Shown: one piece after another, positions 7,196-10,256 of the stretch | Position numbering within the stretch: position 1 is the first letter of the stretch | How the letters are laid out: each line of letters begins with the position of its first letter | Source of the DNA: Flavobacterium psychrophilum | GTDB lineage: Bacteria > Bacteroidota > Bacteroidia > Flavobacteriales > Flavobacteriaceae | Direction of reading: 5' to 3' | Assembly: GCA_945878515.1 (NCBI GenBank) | Contig: CAMCTL010000127.1 | Location: forward strand, 1 to 10,256 | Length of the DNA stretch: 10,256 nucleotides | Translations under genes and position numbers: made by a program | The notes under the pieces: generated by a model | What the model saw: the letters and a program-made list of their open reading frames with translations, nothing else | Told to the model about the DNA's origin: nothing | The model's database searches: none

Positions 7196-7936
7196 CTATT
7201 CCGCAAGGTAATAATCATTAAAATCATCTTTTAAAGCAACTCCCGATATTTGTCTATTATTCATTTGGTCAATCAAATAGGCTATCTTTTGTGCTGCAAA
7301 TTCATAGGATAATCCATCGGGTTGAATATTAGAAACACAATTTCTTTTTTCATCAGTATTTCCTTTTCTGGGATTCAAAGTAATATAGGCACCCATGCTT
7401 GTACGCGAACTTAAACCAGGCCTCTCTCCAATCAATATTAAAGCAATTTTAGATTCTAGTAGTTCACCAATTTCATCCGAAATAGCTACTCTACCATGTT
7501 TTACAATAATTACTGGAGCGATTTTTTTAATTTTTAATTTCGGAAGCAACAATTCAATTAACTTCATCGCGTGAAGATTAACGGCTTCAGCCGATAGACC
7601 ATCAGCTATGATAATGCATAAATCAGCATTATTTTCAGGGTGATCTTTCAGTTGTGCACTACTTAGCTCATGAAGTAATCTTCCTTTATTTGGATTTCGA
7701 AGGTATTCACTAGGATTGCTAATTTGGCTTTGCACGAAAATCGTAGTGATACCAATTTTTTTTGCGTTTTCATTTATATTTAAGAAATCAATTTCGGTGC
7801 TTATGGCATCTTTTGCAAGCGCATGTGCCATTCTTAATTCTAAAACTTCGTGAGTAGGCAAAGCATTTCCGGCTCTACCGAGTGCGATTCTTGCATTGGT
7901 AAATTCTTTTAATTGCTGCCAGTTGTCTAATTCCAT
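7196..7936 (-). CDS. eutC: Ethanolamine ammonia-lyase small (light) subunit
   Basis: EutC pairs with EutB to form the adenosylcobalamin-dependent lyase that converts ethanolamine to acetaldehyde and ammonia; it contributes to the cobalamin-binding site at the subunit interface. Recognisable family stretches are FTNARIALGRAG (12-23), a DGLSAEAVNLHA-type segment near the middle, KHGRVAISDEIGE and LIGERPGLSS, and the late NCVSNIQPDGLSYEFAA. At 246 residues it is about 50 shorter than the enteric protein (about 295). The missing part is the N-terminal extension, which in E. coli and Salmonella includes the peptide that targets EutC to the microcompartment. The protein begins almost directly with the conserved W..L..FT.ARIALGR block, so it is complete and not truncated. 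It starts 14 bases after the eutB stop, implying co-transcription and probably coupled translation. It converges on the helicase gene with only 28 bases between stops and no recognisable terminator. Confidence 0.94.
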   Translation of the reverse strand: MELDNWQQLKEFTNARIALGRAGNALPTHEVLELRMAHALAKDAISTEIDFLNINENAKKIGITTIFVQSQISNPSEYLRNPNKGRLLHELSSAQLKDHPENNADLCIIIADGLSAEAVNLHAMKLIELLLPKLKIKKIAPVIIVKHGRVAISDEIGELLESKIALILIGERPGLSSRTSMGAYITLNPRKGNTDEKRNCVSNIQPDGLSYEFAAQKIAYLIDQMNNRQISGVALKDDFNDYYLAE

Positions 7937-7950
7937 ATTATAAAACAGGA

Positions 7951-9327
7951 TTATCTTTTGATTAGTTCCAATAATTTATTTTGATTTTGGGAATGTAACA
8001 ATTCATTTTTGGTATTCATAATTCCCATTTTGATGAGCCATTCTTCAAATTCAGGTGCTGGTTTCAAGTCCAGTAATTTACGAATATATAAGGCATCGTG
8101 AAACGAAGTACTTTGATAGTTGAGCATTATGTCATCAGATCCAGGAATTCCCATGATAAAATTACAACCAGCAGTTCCCAAGAGCGTTAGTAAAACATCC
8201 ATGTCATCTTGGTCAGCTTCGGCATGATTCGTATAACAAATATCACAACCCATTGGCAATCCCATTAGTTTGGCACAAAAATGATCTTCTAGTCCGGCTC
8301 TAATAATTTGTTTACCATCATATAAATATTCAGGGCCAATAAAACCCACCACAGAATTTACCAAAAAAGGATCAAAAGCACGAGCCACAGCATAAGAACG
8401 CGCTTCGAGCGTTTGTTGGTCTATTCCGAAATTAGAATTCGAGGAAAGCGAACTGCCCTGTCCGGTTTCAAAATACATTACATTTTTTCCAATGGTCCCT
8501 CTAGATAAAGATTGTGCTGCTTCATACCCTTCTTTTAATAGCGCTAAATTGATTCCGAAACTGGCATTTGTTTTTTCGGTTCCACCAATAGATTGAAAAA
8601 CCAAATCTACAGGAGCACCTTGTTCAATTGCCATAATGGTATTGGTAATATGACTGAGAATACACATTTGCGTCGGAATTTGATATTGTATTCGAACATC
8701 GTCCAGCATTTTCAATAAATTAATCTGAGTAGTTATATTGTCAAAAGCTGGGTTGATTCCTATCAGCGCATCACCATTTCCATAAAATAAACCATCAATT
8801 ACCGAGGCCAAAATTCCTTTGATATCATCAGTTGGGTGATTGGGTTGAAGGCGAGTAGATAAATGTCCTTTGAGCCCCACAGTATTTCTGAATTTTGTAA
8901 TCACCTCACATTTTGAACTTACCAGAATTAAATCTTGAAGACTCATAATTTTTGAAACGGCAGCAGCAATTTCAGGAGTTATGGCTTTTTGTAAAGCCGT
9001 TAATTCTTGTTTTTGGATAGAATTGTCTAGCAAATAATTTCGAAAATCACCTACCGTAAGATGGGCTATTTTTTTGAAATTTTCTTGATCGTGCGTGTCA
9101 ATTATCAAGCGTGTAACTTCATCAATTTCATAAGGAATTAGGGTATTGTTCAAGAATTCAATTACGGGCAATTGAGCTAATGCCATTTGTGCGGCCACTC
9201 GTTCTTGGTAGGATTGAGCTGCAATTCCTGCTAGTTGATCACCAGAACGCAAAGGAGTTGCTTTTGCCATTAAATCGGCTAAAGTATCGAAAACAAAAAC
9301 AGTATTATTGACAGTGTGTTTATACAT
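7951..9327 (-). CDS. eutB: Ethanolamine ammonia-lyase large (heavy) subunit
   Basis: This is the catalytic TIM-barrel subunit of ethanolamine ammonia-lyase, using adenosylcobalamin radical chemistry to release ammonia and acetaldehyde from ethanolamine. The 458-residue length is full for the family (E. coli about 453). Conserved stretches include STRLQPNHPTDD (157-168), GDALIGINP (185-193), MYFETGQGS (284-292), VGFIGPEYLYDG (327-338), GLEDHF (345-350) and GLPMGCDICYTNHAEADQ (356-373). The active-site residues known in E. coli map to Arg159, Gln161, Asn192, Glu287 and Asp362, at or within one number of the reference, so the enzyme should be active. The ATG at 9327 is used; an upstream ATG at 9337 is out of frame. 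It follows eat by 44 bases on the same strand. Activity requires B12 that is made or imported elsewhere; no cobalamin genes are in the window. Confidence 0.97.
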   Translation of the reverse strand: MYKHTVNNTVFVFDTLADLMAKATPLRSGDQLAGIAAQSYQERVAAQMALAQLPVIEFLNNTLIPYEIDEVTRLIIDTHDQENFKKIAHLTVGDFRNYLLDNSIQKQELTALQKAITPEIAAAVSKIMSLQDLILVSSKCEVITKFRNTVGLKGHLSTRLQPNHPTDDIKGILASVIDGLFYGNGDALIGINPAFDNITTQINLLKMLDDVRIQYQIPTQMCILSHITNTIMAIEQGAPVDLVFQSIGGTEKTNASFGINLALLKEGYEAAQSLSRGTIGKNVMYFETGQGSSLSSNSNFGIDQQTLEARSYAVARAFDPFLVNSVVGFIGPEYLYDGKQIIRAGLEDHFCAKLMGLPMGCDICYTNHAEADQDDMDVLLTLLGTAGCNFIMGIPGSDDIMLNYQSTSFHDALYIRKLLDLKPAPEFEEWLIKMGIMNTKNELLHSQNQNKLLELIKR

Positions 9328-9371
9328 TTTTATTCATGCTTGTGCTAATTGCCTTTGGAATTAAGACCAAA

Positions 9372-10256
9372 TTATTTTTTGCCTTTATAGAAAATTTTAA
9401 ATAAAATATAACCTAAAAGAATTGCTCCAAAATACCATAGCGCCAAAATTGGATTGAAATAACTCATTGCTATCAATGAAAATAATCCAATTAATAAGGC
9501 TGTGATTGGCAGAAGTGGATATAAAGGTACAATAAATGGGCGTTCTAAATTAGGTTCTGATTTTCTTAGTTGAAGCAAAGCCATCATCGAAAGAATGTAT
9601 AACGTAAGGGCTCCAAAAACAGCGATGGTTATTATTTCGCCTGTTTTATTGGTAAATAAAACAGCGATTCCTACTGCTGTATTTGCAATTAGAGCATTGG
9701 CAGGAGTCAAAAATCTAGGATGTACTTTGCCCAGGAATTTTGGAGCATAATCTATTTTTCCACACTCCATTGTAGCTCTTCCTCCTGCAAGAATGAGTCC
9801 GTGGAAAGAAGCTATTAGACCAAATAGTCCAACTCCAATCAATAAATGATATAAAACACTATCTTTAGAAACTGTCATTCCCATAGCCATTGGCAAGGGA
9901 GAATCAGACAAACTACCATCCACTTGATAGACTACTTTTTCCCAACCGCCGACGCCAATGGTTGCCGTAAAAACCAAAACGCATAATACGACCAGCGTTA
10001 GTATCGCGCTTCCAAAACCTTTTGAAATATCTTTTTGTGGATTTATGGTTTCTTCGGCAACATTTGCCACGCCTTCAATTCCTAGGAAAAACCAAATCGC
10101 AAACGGAATAGAAGCAAAAACGCCTTGCCATCCATTATTGTTTGCATTAAGGGTAAATTTTTCTATAGAGAAATGCGGAATCGTAACACCAAAAAATAGC
10201 AACAATTCGGCAACTGCCAAGATGGTAATCAATAATTCGAATGTAGCGGCAATTTT
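9372..10256 (-). CDS. eat: Ethanolamine permease, C-terminal part (cut by window edge)
   Basis: This is an amino acid-polyamine-organocation (APC) superfamily transporter that probably imports ethanolamine through the inner membrane. The reading frame is open to the window end, giving 294 residues and lacking the N-terminal third (family members are about 450-480). A TTG at 10232 should not be taken as the start, because the codons before it (KIAATFELL) continue the family's usual sequence. About eight membrane segments are visible, corresponding to TM5-TM12. The segment FFLGIEGVANVAEE with the following NPQKDISKGF is the classic APC TM6 and cytoplasmic loop, and a later segment reads SFHGLILAGGRATMECGK. 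The C-terminus ends in lysines. Assignment to ethanolamine rather than an amino acid rests on resemblance to the Eat family and on eutB-eutC directly downstream. Any promoter or cobalamin riboswitch would lie off the right edge. Confidence 0.88.
   Translation of the reverse strand, partial: KIAATFELLITILAVAELLLFFGVTIPHFSIEKFTLNANNNGWQGVFASIPFAIWFFLGIEGVANVAEETINPQKDISKGFGSAILTLVVLCVLVFTATIGVGGWEKVVYQVDGSLSDSPLPMAMGMTVSKDSVLYHLLIGVGLFGLIASFHGLILAGGRATMECGKIDYAPKFLGKVHPRFLTPANALIANTAVGIAVLFTNKTGEIITIAVFGALTLYILSMMALLQLRKSEPNLERPFIVPLYPLLPITALLIGLFSLIAMSYFNPILALWYFGAILLGYILFKIFYKGKK

Noticed and set aside
9354..9371. TTTGG/CCAAA inverted repeat between eat and eutB, considered as an attenuator or processing hairpin
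   Set aside because: Only 5 bp with an 8-nt loop and no adjacent T-run; too weak to call.
10230..10232. TTG codon as the start of the permease gene
   Set aside because: The frame stays open to the window edge and the preceding residues fit the permease family, so the true start is off-window.

Overview
The window looks like the chromosome of a member of the Bacteroidota, most probably Flavobacterium or a close relative. The DNA is AT-rich, start codons lack a Shine-Dalgarno sequence, and several intergenic regions carry the TAnnTTTG -7 box typical of this phylum. The proteins also read as flavobacterial versions of common enzymes. The assignment is inferred from these features and not from a database search.

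Layout, left to right. An AT-rich left edge (1-140) holds the terminator of a minus-strand fumarylacetoacetase gene (fahA, 141-1424), the last step of tyrosine breakdown. A 108-bp divergent promoter region separates it from glyA (1533-2807, serine hydroxymethyltransferase). glyA ends in a long nested hairpin terminator, and guaC (2989-4029, GMP reductase) follows. guaC converges on lpdA (4236-5627, minus strand, dihydrolipoyl dehydrogenase). The gap between them holds a bidirectional terminator and a 7-bp-period tandem repeat. A 193-bp divergent gap then leads to a DbpA-like RNA helicase (5821-7167, plus strand), whose -7 box is so close to the ATG that the mRNA may be leaderless. The right end is a minus-strand cluster transcribed eat (cut off by the window edge) -> eutB -> eutC (7196-10256), for uptake and B12-dependent cleavage of ethanolamine.

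How the genes work together. fahA, glyA, guaC, lpdA and the helicase are individually transcribed housekeeping or catabolic genes with no shared pathway. The only multi-gene functional unit is eat-eutB-eutC: a permease imports ethanolamine and the adenosylcobalamin-dependent lyase splits it to acetaldehyde and ammonia. No microcompartment shell, reactivase (eutA) or regulator (eutR) gene lies in the window, and EutC lacks the N-terminal extension used for shell targeting in enterics, so this appears to be a simple cytosolic ethanolamine pathway.

No gene-free stretch exceeds 300 bases. I found no RNA gene, insertion sequence, CRISPR array, phage gene or attachment site. I see no convincing new biological system here. 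The items most worth a second look are the helicase's leader and its DEFD motif, the compact ethanolamine module, and two small intergenic repeats.
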